Source: Bacteroidales bacterium (lineage in GTDB: Bacteria > Bacteroidota > Bacteroidia > Bacteroidales > VadinHA17). Taken from it: 64,000 nt of DNA. Under the pieces are notes generated by a model. The model saw only the letters and a program-made list of their open reading frames with translations, had not been told where the DNA came from and did not search any database. The translations under genes and the position numbers were made by a program. The stretch covers positions 73,355-137,354 of the forward strand of contig WXFD01000019.1 in the NCBI GenBank assembly GCA_009877105.1, read 5' to 3'. Position 1 is the stretch's first letter; each line of letters starts with the position of its first letter. This document shows positions 8,445 through 18,158 of the stretch, one piece after another.

Positions 8445-9848
8445 ATGAAAAGAAAAGAATTAACTACACGCCGTAAGTTCATTTACAAAACAGGACTCGT
8501 GGGTGCGGGTGTTTCAATGGGTGCTGCTTCTTTTGATGCATTCAGTTACAGCAGGATCAGAGGGGCAAATGATAAAATCAGAATGGGTTTTATCGGTGTT
8601 GGCAATCGCGGATCCCAGCTGCTGAAACTGTTTATGGATCAGCCCGATGTTGAGGCAGCCGCATTGTGCGATATCTACGAACCTTATCTGCTGCGTGACA
8701 GAAGCAAGGTTGACAGGCGATATCTTGATGTGATGCCTGGACAGATACCGGTGATGGGAGAAAAGTTCCCGAAGCCTCCGGTTCTGTACAGGGATTACCG
8801 TAAACTTCTTGAAAACAAAGGAATAGATGCGGTTTGTATTGCAACTCCCGACCATTGGCATGCCTTGCAGGTAATTGATGCAATTGACGCTGGCAAGGAC
8901 ATTTATGTTGAAAAGCCTCTTACAGCCACAATAGTAGAAGGAAGGAAGATGGTAGAAGCCCAGGCACGTACCGGGCGCGTGGTAGCTGTTGGCCTGAACC
9001 GGAGGGGTAACGTTGTATTCCAGAAACTGGCAAAAGAGATCCCTGCAGGAAAGATCGGAAAGGTTTCTGTGGGCCGTGCAGCACGGATCAGCAATATGGC
9101 CCCCGACGGGATCGGTAAATTAAAACCTGAGAATCCGCCTGAGGGCTTTAACTGGGATATGTGGCTGGGACCCCGTGCTTTCAGACCATACCAGTACAAT
9201 ATTGCTCCGTATATGTTCAGATGGTGGAGCGACTATTCAAGCCAGATGGGAAACTGGGGAGTGCATTATATGGACGCTATACGGTGGCTGATGGGTGAGA
9301 CTGCTCCATCTGTGATAACAGCCCACGGTGGTAAATATGTAATCGACCATGATGCGGATATCCCTGACACAATGCAGGTGACATTCGAATTCGCATCAAA
9401 AAAGATAATTACTTTCTCTATTTATGAGGCTACAAGCGGTAATTTCTTCCCTTACGGCGAGCTCGAACTGAGAGGGACAAAGGGCAATGTTTATGCCGAC
9501 GAAAGGGGATACAGGATTGTTCCTGCAACCAAAGGGCAGTTTCAGACCTGGGACAAACTGATCGAAGAGGAAGAGTTCAAAAATCCAAGTCCGATCCTTG
9601 ATGACGGCAGCAGCGCTGACAGTACATCGGGGCTTATCAGGAACTTCCTCGATTGCATCAGGACACGGCAACAGCCATTCTGCACCCTTGAAGAGGGGCA
9701 CCGTTCAACATCCTTTGCCCATCTGGCCAATATTGCCCTTTCGACCGGCGAAAGGCTGTGCTGGGATCCGGTAAAGGAAATGTTCACAAACAGTGAAGCT
9801 GCCAACAGGCTTCTGCATTACCAGTACAGGAATCCCTGGAAACTTTAG
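8445..9848 (+). CDS. Tat-exported Gfo/Idh/MocA family oxidoreductase
   Basis: 467 residues from the ATG at 8445, which places a twin-arginine signal (TTRRKFIYKTG) at the N-terminus; an upstream in-frame ATG at 8406 would bury it. The NAD(P) Rossmann motif GFIGVGNRG lies near residue 50. The family Glu-Lys-Pro is E156-K157-P158, ATPDHWHA precedes it, and the catalytic His-x-x-Asp is in GVHYMDAIRW. Export by Tat implies folding with bound cofactor, as for glucose-fructose oxidoreductase and the periplasmic glycoside 3-dehydrogenases. Seven bases separate its stop from the next gene, so the two are co-transcribed. The substrate is probably a sugar or glycoside hydroxyl, not identifiable here. 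Confidence 0.92.
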   Translation: MKRKELTTRRKFIYKTGLVGAGVSMGAASFDAFSYSRIRGANDKIRMGFIGVGNRGSQLLKLFMDQPDVEAAALCDIYEPYLLRDRSKVDRRYLDVMPGQIPVMGEKFPKPPVLYRDYRKLLENKGIDAVCIATPDHWHALQVIDAIDAGKDIYVEKPLTATIVEGRKMVEAQARTGRVVAVGLNRRGNVVFQKLAKEIPAGKIGKVSVGRAARISNMAPDGIGKLKPENPPEGFNWDMWLGPRAFRPYQYNIAPYMFRWWSDYSSQMGNWGVHYMDAIRWLMGETAPSVITAHGGKYVIDHDADIPDTMQVTFEFASKKIITFSIYEATSGNFFPYGELELRGTKGNVYADERGYRIVPATKGQFQTWDKLIEEEEFKNPSPILDDGSSADSTSGLIRNFLDCIRTRQQPFCTLEEGHRSTSFAHLANIALSTGERLCWDPVKEMFTNSEAANRLLHYQYRNPWKL

Positions 9849-9855
9849 CTTTACA

Positions 9856-11256
9856 ATGATGAAACAAACAAGGAGGGAATTCATTTCGAGGATGACTGTT
9901 GCCGGGGCTGCTGTTATGGCAAATCCGTTTGATTTTATGACAGGCGGGGCAGCTGAACCGGCGCCTCGTACTATCAGGATAAAAAAGGTCAGCACGAATT
10001 TTGAAAGGGAGCCGCTTATCCGTCCCTTCGGATTCAAGGGAGGATATATGTCTGAAATATGGCAATCCGCTGCACGACTTGAAAGTGATTCGGGAGCGCA
10101 TGCCATCGGATTGTGTTCACAAAGTGTCCTGTGGTCCGATGCAGAGGTGTTCGCCAGTCACTCCGAGAGCGGAGGCAATGCCCTGATGTATGCCATGACC
10201 GAAAGAGCCGTTCAGATGATGAACGGTCAAAGCTTCACCAATCCGGTCGACATGCTGGATTCCCTTTATCCTGAGATCTATGAGTATGGAAAAAAGATTA
10301 CAGCAAATCCGTTGCTGCGAAAAACTTTTGCCCTTAACTCACTCGTCGCCCCTGACAATGCCGCCTGGATCCTGTACAGCCGGGACAATAACATCAGGAC
10401 ATTTGATGATATGATCCCTTCCAGGTATAAGCCTGCCCTGTCGCACAGGCACAGACGGGTGGCGGGAATACCTCTGATGGCCTACACTGTTCCAATAGAG
10501 GAAATCATGGAGGCGGTTGATCAGGGTTATTTTTTCATGAAAATTAAAATAGGGCAGCCAGGAACACAGGATGAAATGCTGGAAAAGGATAAAGAACGCC
10601 TGTCCGCAATTCATAAGGCAATAAGCCATATCCGGACACCCTTCTCGAAAGACGGAAAACTGCCTTATTATTTTGATGCCAATGGCCGGTACGAGTCAAA
10701 GACTACACTCCTTAGACTGCTGGATCATGCCAGGAAGATTGGCGCCTTCGATCAGATTGCAATAATAGAGGAACCTTTTCCTGAAGAGATCGAGGATGAT
10801 GTAAGTGATATACCTGTCCGGCTCGCTGCCGATGAAAGCGCCCATACGACCGACGATGCGATCAGGAGAATAGAAATGGGATACGGAGCAATTGCATTAA
10901 AGGCAATTGCAAAAACACTCAGCATGACACTTAAGATTGCCCAGGCTGCCTATGAACGCAAAGTGCCCTGCTTCTGTGCCGACCTTACTGTAAATCCCAT
11001 CCTGGTCGAATGGAACAAAAATGTTGCTGCCAGGCTTGATTCGTTCCCCGGTCTGGGCATGCTCGGACTTGTTGAAAGCAACGGACACCAGAACTACAGG
11101 AACTGGCAGGCAATGATGGATTATCATCCAGCGAAAAACGCTGAATGGGTAAAAATAAACCGGGGTGTTTATGAACTGAATGATGCATTCTATAATACAG
11201 GAGGAGGAATATTTGAACCTTCTGCTCATTATGAGGAAATGTTTTCAGGCGTATGA
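9856..11256 (+). CDS. Tat-exported enolase-superfamily protein (mandelate racemase/MLE-like)
   Basis: 466 residues from the first of two adjacent ATGs (9856, 9859); either gives a Tat signal (QTRREFISRMTVAG). The barrel carries the enolase-superfamily pattern in order: KIKIG with the K-x-K bases, FDANG, EEPF and ADES as three Mg ligands, then an LKAIAK lysine. The two lysines on opposite strands resemble dipeptide epimerase/MLE-type members. These enzymes abstract a proton alpha to a carboxylate, causing racemisation, epimerisation or dehydration. Export by Tat is unusual, since most sugar-acid dehydratases are cytoplasmic. A possible role is acting on an acid or keto-sugar made by the preceding oxidoreductase; this is inference. 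Confidence 0.8.
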   Translation: MMKQTRREFISRMTVAGAAVMANPFDFMTGGAAEPAPRTIRIKKVSTNFEREPLIRPFGFKGGYMSEIWQSAARLESDSGAHAIGLCSQSVLWSDAEVFASHSESGGNALMYAMTERAVQMMNGQSFTNPVDMLDSLYPEIYEYGKKITANPLLRKTFALNSLVAPDNAAWILYSRDNNIRTFDDMIPSRYKPALSHRHRRVAGIPLMAYTVPIEEIMEAVDQGYFFMKIKIGQPGTQDEMLEKDKERLSAIHKAISHIRTPFSKDGKLPYYFDANGRYESKTTLLRLLDHARKIGAFDQIAIIEEPFPEEIEDDVSDIPVRLAADESAHTTDDAIRRIEMGYGAIALKAIAKTLSMTLKIAQAAYERKVPCFCADLTVNPILVEWNKNVAARLDSFPGLGMLGLVESNGHQNYRNWQAMMDYHPAKNAEWVKINRGVYELNDAFYNTGGGIFEPSAHYEEMFSGV

Positions 11257-11363
11257 ATGAAATGGGCCGGCCGGCTGATCCTGGATGACCCTGCCGGGTA
11301 TCAGGCTATATTTCAGCAGACCGACCCGCAAATAGTTCCATCTTACTTACAAAAAATACTGCT

Positions 11364-14300
11364 ATGCTTACAAAACCAATGCAGATGATGATCTGTACAC
11401 TTCTGCTCCTGTGTTCTTCCGTTATCATCCTCGATGGTCAGAAAGCAACGATCAGGGAATATAAAAAGGTTTTCACAACCTATCCGTATTCAGACCCCGA
11501 TCCGGTTCCGTTAGCTACATCACTCTATCCCTATTTCCGGTACGAAGGCTTCACAAGCAAACCGGTTCAGCAGGCATGGAAGGTTGTGGAGCTGGAAAAT
11601 GATTACATAAAAGTCATAATCCTGCCGGAGATAGGTGGTAAGGTATGGACAGCAATAGAAAAATCGACAGGCAAACCGTTCATTTACAACAATCAGGTTA
11701 TAAAATTCAGGGACATTGCAATGCGCGGCCCCTATACCAGCGGAGGGCTTGAACTGAATTACGGGATAATCGGACATACACCCAATTGCGCCACTCCTGT
11801 CGATTACCTTGTGGTGGAAAACAGCGATGGGAGTGTAAGCTGTATTCTGGGCGTACTCGATCTCCTGACCAGAAGCAACTGGCGGCTGGAAGTAAGACTA
11901 CCTGCCGACAAAGCCTTTTTTATGACAAAATCGTTCTGGTACAATTCAACTCCAATCAACCAGCCCTATTATCACTGGCTTAACGGCGGATACAAGGCCT
12001 CAGGCAACCTCGAGTTTATTTTCCCTGGCACCTGTCACATTGGTCACGATGGCGAATATGCAGCCTGGCCGGTGGATGAAACCAACGGGAGGACGATTTC
12101 CTTCTATGAGTCCAATAATTTCGGCGGATATAAATCGTACCATGTCTTTGGGAAATATTCTGACTTTTTCGGTGCATACTGGCACGACGACGGGTTTGGA
12201 ATAGCCCGTTACGGCACCCATGACGACAAAGCCGGAAAAAAGATATGGATATGGGGCCTTTCCGGACAAGGAATGATTTGGGAAAACCTGCTGACCGACA
12301 GTGACGGACAATATGTTGAAATGCAGTCGGGACGGCTTTTTAACCAGAACAGCCAGGGTTCAACATTCACTCCGTTCAAACATCTCGGTTTTGCACCTTA
12401 TGGCACTGATACCTGGACCGAATATTTCTATCCTGTCCTTAAAACAAGGGGGTTCGTCGCAGCAAACGATTTTGGAGCACTCAACATAAAGGCTGAGAAC
12501 GGATTTCTGAAGTTATATCTCAGCCCTGTTCAGTCCGTTGATGAAATCCTGGAAGTTAAGGAAGGCGGGAACACCGTTTACAGGAAAAAAGTGAAATTGA
12601 ACCCTCTAAAAACTTTCAGTGATTCGGTCAGGTTCAATGGCGACGACAGGAATCTGGCCGTATCGCTGGGCACGAATTTGTTGAACTACAGCACCGACCC
12701 CGGATACAACGTGCTTTCAAGGCCTGTTGAAGCACCGCGCGATTTCGATTGGAACAGCTCATATGGCCTGTATATTCAGGGTAAGGAAGCGATGGATCAG
12801 AAAATGTATCCGCTTGCGGAAACAAAACTCGAAGCTTCACTTGAAAAAGATCCTTATTTCCTGCCTTCGCTGGTCAAATTGGCTGAACTGAACTACCGTA
12901 ACATGATGTATCCCCGGGCCCTGGACCTGATAACAAAAGCATTGAGCATCGACACCCATGACGGGGCAGCAAATTATTACTACGGGCTGATAAACCTTGC
13001 CAATGGCAGAATTACGGATGCCAAAGATGGATTTGACATTGCATCGATATCGGCTGAGTATCGCAGTGCGGCCTATACCGGACTGAGCCGGATATATTTC
13101 AGCGAAGGGAACTATGACAGGGCTTTCGCCTATGCCATCAAAGCCACGGATTTCAACCGTTTCAATATTGATGCCCTGCAACTCCAGGCAGCCATTTCAA
13201 GATGCCGTGGAAACCATAAAAAGGCCCGGGAAATTCTTGATTCAATTCTTTCATTTGATCCGCTTAATCATTTTGCCCGTTTTGAAAAATATCTTCTTGA
13301 CGATACCGGGGATGCAAAAAAGAATTTCCTTGAGCTTATAAGAAATGAACTCCCCCATGAAACCCTGATGGAACTGGCAGTGTGGTATTATAACTCCGGC
13401 TGCAGGGACGAGGCCGGAAAAATGATTTCCCTGCTGCCTGCCATACCGGAGAAGGAATACTGGAGGGCATTTCTGACAGGTACAAAAGCTGATCTGGACG
13501 GGATCAATCCCGATTACTCCTTCCCATTCAGATCAGAGACAGGTATAGTGATCGGGCAGTTGCTTAAAAACCAGGATGACTGGCTGCTTAAATATCACCT
13601 GGCACTGATATACAGGGACAGGAACCGCAGGGATGAGAGTGTGAAGCTGCTTATGTCATGCGGTGACACACCCGGATATGCCCCTTTTTATGCGGCCCGT
13701 GCCGCAGTTATGAGAGGAACTGACAGCCATCAGTGCGAGGCAGATCTTAAGAAAGCCCTGACTCTTGACAATCAGTGGCGGTATCATGTTCTTCTGGCCG
13801 GTTACTACATTGACCGGCAGCAATATGATAAAGCCCTGGCAGTAACCGGACCTTATTACAGGCTGCACCCCGACAACTTCATTACAGGTTCTCTCCATGC
13901 AAGAACACTCCTGCTGAACAGGAAATATCGTGATGCAGATGCTGTCTTGAGGAAACTGGTTATTCTGCCTCATGAAGGAGCTACAAGCGGCAGGGAAATG
14001 TATCGGGAAGCAAAACTCATGCAGGCCCTGGATGCCATGGAAAAGAAAAAGACCGGCGAAGCAATGAGATTTATCTCCGAAGCCGGCCTTTGGCCGGAAA
14101 ACCTGGGAGTTGGAAAACCCTATGATCAGGACATTGATACCCGGCTCGAAGACTGGCTTGCCTATCTTTGCCTGCAAAGACAGAAAAAGACAGACGAAGC
14201 CGGAAAAATGCTTCGTAAAATTAAGGATTTTAAACCTTCCGTTGAAAACGGCGTCAGGAACTTCATCCCCGTAAATACCCTTATATCGGCCTGGGCACTT

Positions 14301-14486
14301 GAACGACTGGGCAGTAAGACTGATGCCCGGAATTTTATCGGGGAGCAGAAAAAGAAATTTCCCGGTTACAGCGCTATTGACTGGAGCATGGCAGTGTTTG
14401 AGCAGGATAGGAGTTTTTCAATGCCTGAAAACAGCAGGGATGCAAATGTCAGGATAATTGAAAGGCTCGTTGACTCCGGGTTGTGA
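11364..14486 (+). CDS. DUF5107 and TPR-repeat exported protein
   Basis: 1040 residues with a signal peptide (about 1-25, ending ILDGQ). Residues about 40-340 form a DUF5107 domain, a galactose-mutarotase-like beta-sandwich with VIILPEIGGKVWTAIEKSTGKPF, SGGLELNYGIIGHTP and HWLNGGYKASGNLEF. From about residue 460 onward TPR helix pairs follow (for example YFLPSLVKLAELNYRNMMYP and ANYYYGLINLANGRI), giving a long solenoid. Proteins of this design are frequent in Bacteroidota carbohydrate loci. They may bind or hydrolyse carbohydrate, but no catalytic residues are established. Gaps of 107 bases before and 95 after fit one long transcription unit. Confidence 0.85.
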   Translation: MLTKPMQMMICTLLLLCSSVIILDGQKATIREYKKVFTTYPYSDPDPVPLATSLYPYFRYEGFTSKPVQQAWKVVELENDYIKVIILPEIGGKVWTAIEKSTGKPFIYNNQVIKFRDIAMRGPYTSGGLELNYGIIGHTPNCATPVDYLVVENSDGSVSCILGVLDLLTRSNWRLEVRLPADKAFFMTKSFWYNSTPINQPYYHWLNGGYKASGNLEFIFPGTCHIGHDGEYAAWPVDETNGRTISFYESNNFGGYKSYHVFGKYSDFFGAYWHDDGFGIARYGTHDDKAGKKIWIWGLSGQGMIWENLLTDSDGQYVEMQSGRLFNQNSQGSTFTPFKHLGFAPYGTDTWTEYFYPVLKTRGFVAANDFGALNIKAENGFLKLYLSPVQSVDEILEVKEGGNTVYRKKVKLNPLKTFSDSVRFNGDDRNLAVSLGTNLLNYSTDPGYNVLSRPVEAPRDFDWNSSYGLYIQGKEAMDQKMYPLAETKLEASLEKDPYFLPSLVKLAELNYRNMMYPRALDLITKALSIDTHDGAANYYYGLINLANGRITDAKDGFDIASISAEYRSAAYTGLSRIYFSEGNYDRAFAYAIKATDFNRFNIDALQLQAAISRCRGNHKKAREILDSILSFDPLNHFARFEKYLLDDTGDAKKNFLELIRNELPHETLMELAVWYYNSGCRDEAGKMISLLPAIPEKEYWRAFLTGTKADLDGINPDYSFPFRSETGIVIGQLLKNQDDWLLKYHLALIYRDRNRRDESVKLLMSCGDTPGYAPFYAARAAVMRGTDSHQCEADLKKALTLDNQWRYHVLLAGYYIDRQQYDKALAVTGPYYRLHPDNFITGSLHARTLLLNRKYRDADAVLRKLVILPHEGATSGREMYREAKLMQALDAMEKKKTGEAMRFISEAGLWPENLGVGKPYDQDIDTRLEDWLAYLCLQRQKKTDEAGKMLRKIKDFKPSVENGVRNFIPVNTLISAWALERLGSKTDARNFIGEQKKKFPGYSAIDWSMAVFEQDRSFSMPENSRDANVRIIERLVDSGL

Positions 14487-14581
14487 ATGAATTATTCCAT
14501 GGAAAATACAGGAGTACGGTAACTTTACGCGCTGCATCAGGGTGTGGAATGAATTGAAAAAGTGATCAAAACCTGAGCTCT

Positions 14582-15661
14582 ATGACGAAGAATATCTATC
14601 TGGTAACCAGGCGTACAAACATTGATAAGGCATCCTTCCCGGTAATTGACGCCCATAATCATCTCTGGGGCAACTGGCAGGTTGAGAAAGTGGTTGAAAC
14701 CATGGACAGAGCCGGTGTGGTGAGTTATTGCGACCTTACGGGCAATGTAAGGATTGAGTTTAAAGAAGGAGGCTACAGGATCAGCCCGGGTGATATCTCA
14801 GATTTCTTTGATAACTGTGCGGAAAAATATCCGGGACGGTTTTATTGCTTTACCATGGCTAACCTTGCCCAGCCTGCTGACAAGCCTCTATTCACTGACC
14901 ACAGGCGCTTCGTGGAGGAGTTCATCGAAATGCTTAACATGCATGTAAACAAAGGAGCAAAAGGGCTGAAAGTATTGAAGGAACTGGGATTACGTTACCG
15001 CGACGCCGGCGGATCACTTATTCCATGCGATGACCAGCGTCTGTTTCCTTTATGGGAAGAAGCAGGAAGACTGGGAATACCTGTCCTTATACACCAGGCA
15101 GATCCCGCAGGATTTTTTGAACCGGTAACCCCGGAAAATGAGCACTATGATAATCTGAAGAAATACCATTCATGGAGCTTCGCAGATCCATCCTTCCCCC
15201 GGAAGACAGAATTGCTCAAACAAAGGGACAACCTGGTTAAACAACATCCCGGAACTGTATTCATCCTTCCCCATTTCGCCAACTACGCTGAAAATATTCA
15301 GTATGTGTCAGGGCTGCTGGACGAAAACCCGAATGTTTATATTGATTTCTCGGCAAGGATTGACGAATTAGGACGGCAGCCCTATTCGTCAAGGGAATTT
15401 TTTATCAGATACCAGGACAGGATCATTTTTGGGACCGACATGCCCGCAAATATCGACGATTCCCTTGAAATGTACAGGACATATTTCAGGTTCCTGGAAA
15501 CTTTCGATGAATCATTCTATTCTCCCGATTACGATGGAACCTTCGGATATGCCCGCTGGCCGGTTTGCGGGATCGGACTGCCCCGGGAGGTCCTTAAAAA
15601 AATATATTCTGAGAACATACTGAGAATTATTCCTTCGCTTAAATCTGAAATAACCATTTAA
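14582..15661 (+). CDS. amidohydrolase family 2 protein
   Basis: 359-residue cytoplasmic metal-dependent hydrolase or decarboxylase with a TIM barrel. The N-terminal HxH metal site is in VIDAHNHLWG (residues about 22-31). Further metal or catalytic residues appear as IHQAD, FILPHFAN and FGTDMPAN. This last Asp-containing motif is typical of the amidohydrolase-2 group, which includes 2-pyrone-4,6-dicarboxylate hydrolases, ACMS decarboxylases and sugar lactonases such as L-rhamnono- or L-fucono-lactonase. No signal peptide. It lies 13 bases before the isomerase gene, so it probably belongs to the same catabolic unit. A lactonase acting after sugar oxidation would fit, but is not shown. Confidence 0.85.
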   Translation: MTKNIYLVTRRTNIDKASFPVIDAHNHLWGNWQVEKVVETMDRAGVVSYCDLTGNVRIEFKEGGYRISPGDISDFFDNCAEKYPGRFYCFTMANLAQPADKPLFTDHRRFVEEFIEMLNMHVNKGAKGLKVLKELGLRYRDAGGSLIPCDDQRLFPLWEEAGRLGIPVLIHQADPAGFFEPVTPENEHYDNLKKYHSWSFADPSFPRKTELLKQRDNLVKQHPGTVFILPHFANYAENIQYVSGLLDENPNVYIDFSARIDELGRQPYSSREFFIRYQDRIIFGTDMPANIDDSLEMYRTYFRFLETFDESFYSPDYDGTFGYARWPVCGIGLPREVLKKIYSENILRIIPSLKSEITI

Positions 15662-15674
15662 TAATAAGTTGACC

Positions 15675-17057
15675 ATGATTAAAACAAAAGCTGGTTTTAT
15701 AGTGTATGGTGTCCATAAGGACGGATTGAAAGATCCGATGGGACAGCCATTTATTGATGAAAAGATCGTTGCCGGTGCAAAAAAGGCGCTGCAGAATGCA
15801 GGAATTGAACTTGTTGAACATGACCTGGTGATTGCCTCCAAGAAAGAGGCCAGGGAGTGCTTCGACAGGTTCAAGAAGATGAATGATGTTGATGCCCTGA
15901 TTCTTTTTTCCGGAACGTGGGTATGGGCTGCACATATGATAGCCGCAATCCGTGATTATTCAACCACAGGAAAAGGTATTGTGATATGGACAAATCCGGG
16001 CAGCCAGGGATGGAGGCCTGTCGGGGGTCTGGTACTGCAGGGAGCGCTTAAGGAAACAGGTATACGGCACCGGTTTGTGTATGGGAGCTTTGAAGATCAG
16101 GCGGAAATAGAAAAGATTACCTCTTACTGCCGTGCAAGCGCGATGAGAAACAGATTGAATATGAGTACAATAGGAACTTTCGGAGGCAGGGGAATGGGCC
16201 AGACATGCGGGGCTGCTGACCCATCACAGTGGATGAGAATGTTCGGAATTGACATTGATTCCCGCGACACCAGCGAATTGCTTAAAACAGCCAGGGAGAT
16301 CCCTGCTGAGGAAGTAAAGAAGGAAAGAACAAGAATTCAGAAACTTTTTTCGGAGCCAATTCCTGCTGATGATCAGGCTGACCGGTCAATAAGGCTCTAT
16401 CTTGCCATTAAAAAACTGGTGAAAGCTTATGAATGGGATTTCTACACAATTCAATCTTTCCCGGGCTTAGGAAGTGATTACAGTGCAACCTGTTTTGCAC
16501 AGAGCCTTATGCTTGAAGACAGGGTGGGCACTTCAACCCTCGGAGATTTTAATACAGCCCTTACTGTTAAATGTTTAACAGACCTGAGCGATGAGCCGGT
16601 ATATTACGGCGATCTGCAGCATGTTGACAAATCAAACAATGAGATCAAGATTATTGGCGACGGCGCGTGCCCTCCCTCATTGGCAGGCAAGCTCGGTCCT
16701 GCCGGATTTGCCGGGCACGGCATTCCGACTGAAGGTGAAGCCGGAGGACTTTCCGTTAAACTGGTTTGCAAAGTGGGAGAAGGAGTGCTGGCTCGGCTTG
16801 GAAGGAATAACGGCCGGTTTGAAATGGTCATTGCACGCTGCACCATTTTTGAACCACCGGCCGACCAGATAGAAAAACGTAAAAACGAATGCGGAATACC
16901 ATTCTGGCCACACGGATTTGTCAGGGCACACTGCGATATCGAACAACTTCTGCAATCATGGAACAATGAATATGCCTGCCTGGCCTATGGAAGCCATCTC
17001 TATGAAGAGCTCAGGGCATTCTGTGAACTTACGGGTATAAATGCAATAGCATTGTAA
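15675..17057 (+). CDS. L-fucose isomerase-like protein with altered metal site
   Basis: 460 residues from the ATG at 15675. Fold and length match cytoplasmic L-fucose/L-arabinose isomerase-like proteins, which convert an aldose to a ketose at a Mn site. The core segment T288-L289-G290-D291 to G312-D313 aligns without gaps with the E. coli FucI segment spanning Glu337 to Asp361. The Asp ligand is kept (D313), but the Glu position is Leu289. The C-terminal segment where the family has a His ligand reads NNEYACLAYGSH. Enzyme activity of the classical type is therefore doubtful. It sits 13 bases after the amidohydrolase and 96 before the aldolase, in a catabolic unit with a kinase. The substrate sugar is unknown. 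Confidence 0.72.
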   Translation: MIKTKAGFIVYGVHKDGLKDPMGQPFIDEKIVAGAKKALQNAGIELVEHDLVIASKKEARECFDRFKKMNDVDALILFSGTWVWAAHMIAAIRDYSTTGKGIVIWTNPGSQGWRPVGGLVLQGALKETGIRHRFVYGSFEDQAEIEKITSYCRASAMRNRLNMSTIGTFGGRGMGQTCGAADPSQWMRMFGIDIDSRDTSELLKTAREIPAEEVKKERTRIQKLFSEPIPADDQADRSIRLYLAIKKLVKAYEWDFYTIQSFPGLGSDYSATCFAQSLMLEDRVGTSTLGDFNTALTVKCLTDLSDEPVYYGDLQHVDKSNNEIKIIGDGACPPSLAGKLGPAGFAGHGIPTEGEAGGLSVKLVCKVGEGVLARLGRNNGRFEMVIARCTIFEPPADQIEKRKNECGIPFWPHGFVRAHCDIEQLLQSWNNEYACLAYGSHLYEELRAFCELTGINAIAL

Positions 17058-17153
17058 TGATTATCCCCGTTGCATTCCGAAACACCATCAGCTGCAGTAA
17101 GCCGTAATGTGATCCGGAATCCGTAATCCTTAATCATAGTAATTCTATTATAC

Positions 17154-18158
17154 ATGCCACTGATTCTTGACAGAAACCATGTACTCGATGTATATGCTGA
17201 AGCAGCCGGGAGAAAATGGGTGATCCCGGCGTTCAATGCAGAAAACCTTACAACCACTGAAGCCATTCTCTCTGCTGCCATGGAATATGGTGCCGGAACA
17301 GGACAGCCCGATATTCCGGTCACAATCGGAATAACCAATCTGTACAGCCACCGGAGCCAGTCTGTTTACTATACCCATACCAGGTTATGGGATATCGGCC
17401 TTAAGCTGTTCCTTTCCGATATCGAGGTGCTTACTGCCCCCGGTTCGCCTTTTGAAAAGCTCAGGGTAATGATCCATCTCGATCATGTGCAGTGGGATGC
17501 CGATAAACCCCTCCTGGAATGGGATATGAACAGGTTTTCGATGATAATGTATGATGCATCCTCATTGCCCCTTGATGACAATATTGAATTTACTGCCAGG
17601 TTTGTGGAAAACTTCGGCAGTAAGATAGTGATTGAAGGTGCCTGTGACGAGATAGTTGATGCAACCGGTGATGTCAGGAGTGAACTCACAACCCCCGCTC
17701 AGGCTGAGAAATACCTGGGGCAGACAGGGGTTGATCTTATTGTGGCCAATCTCGGGACAGAGCACAGGGCAAGTGCAGCTGACCTGAAATATCATGGTGA
17801 CCTTGCAAGGAAAATAAGCAGTATTACCGGACCCAAACTGGTACTGCATGGTACATCGTCTGTCAGTAAGGAACAGATAACAGGTCTTTTTGACGATGGA
17901 ATTGTCAAAGTGAATATCTGGACTACCCTTGAACGCGACAGCAGCCCCGTCCTTTTTGAAGATATGGTCAGAAATGCATCTGGAGTGGCCGGGATCGAAA
18001 AAACAGAGCACATGGTTGAAAAAGGCCTCCTCGGGAGAAATGCCGGCAGACATTCACAAGCTTCCCTTTCTCATTACACCACAACTTACCGGCAGGAAAT
18101 CATTTTTAATGAAATGAAGCGGATAGTTGCGGGTTATTTTGATCTCTGGTACAAATGA
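17154..18158 (+). CDS. class II (zinc) ketose-bisphosphate aldolase family protein
   Basis: 334-residue cytoplasmic aldolase of the FbaA/GatY/KbaY fold, cleaving a ketose phosphate to DHAP and an aldehyde. The Zn and catalytic residues are present: D110 and H111 (HLDH), H204 (GTEHR) and H232 (LVLHG). The phosphate-loop motifs depart from the family: GTSSV replaces G(A/G)SG, and VNIWTT replaces the usual NIDT or NVAT. The MIDAS/MIDGS strand reads MYDAS. The stop overlaps the start of the kinase gene by 4 bases (ATGA), so they are translationally coupled. This suggests the kinase makes the aldolase substrate, a ketose 1-phosphate or similar rather than a 1,6-bisphosphate. The sugar is not identified. 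Confidence 0.82.
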   Translation: MPLILDRNHVLDVYAEAAGRKWVIPAFNAENLTTTEAILSAAMEYGAGTGQPDIPVTIGITNLYSHRSQSVYYTHTRLWDIGLKLFLSDIEVLTAPGSPFEKLRVMIHLDHVQWDADKPLLEWDMNRFSMIMYDASSLPLDDNIEFTARFVENFGSKIVIEGACDEIVDATGDVRSELTTPAQAEKYLGQTGVDLIVANLGTEHRASAADLKYHGDLARKISSITGPKLVLHGTSSVSKEQITGLFDDGIVKVNIWTTLERDSSPVLFEDMVRNASGVAGIEKTEHMVEKGLLGRNAGRHSQASLSHYTTTYRQEIIFNEMKRIVAGYFDLWYK

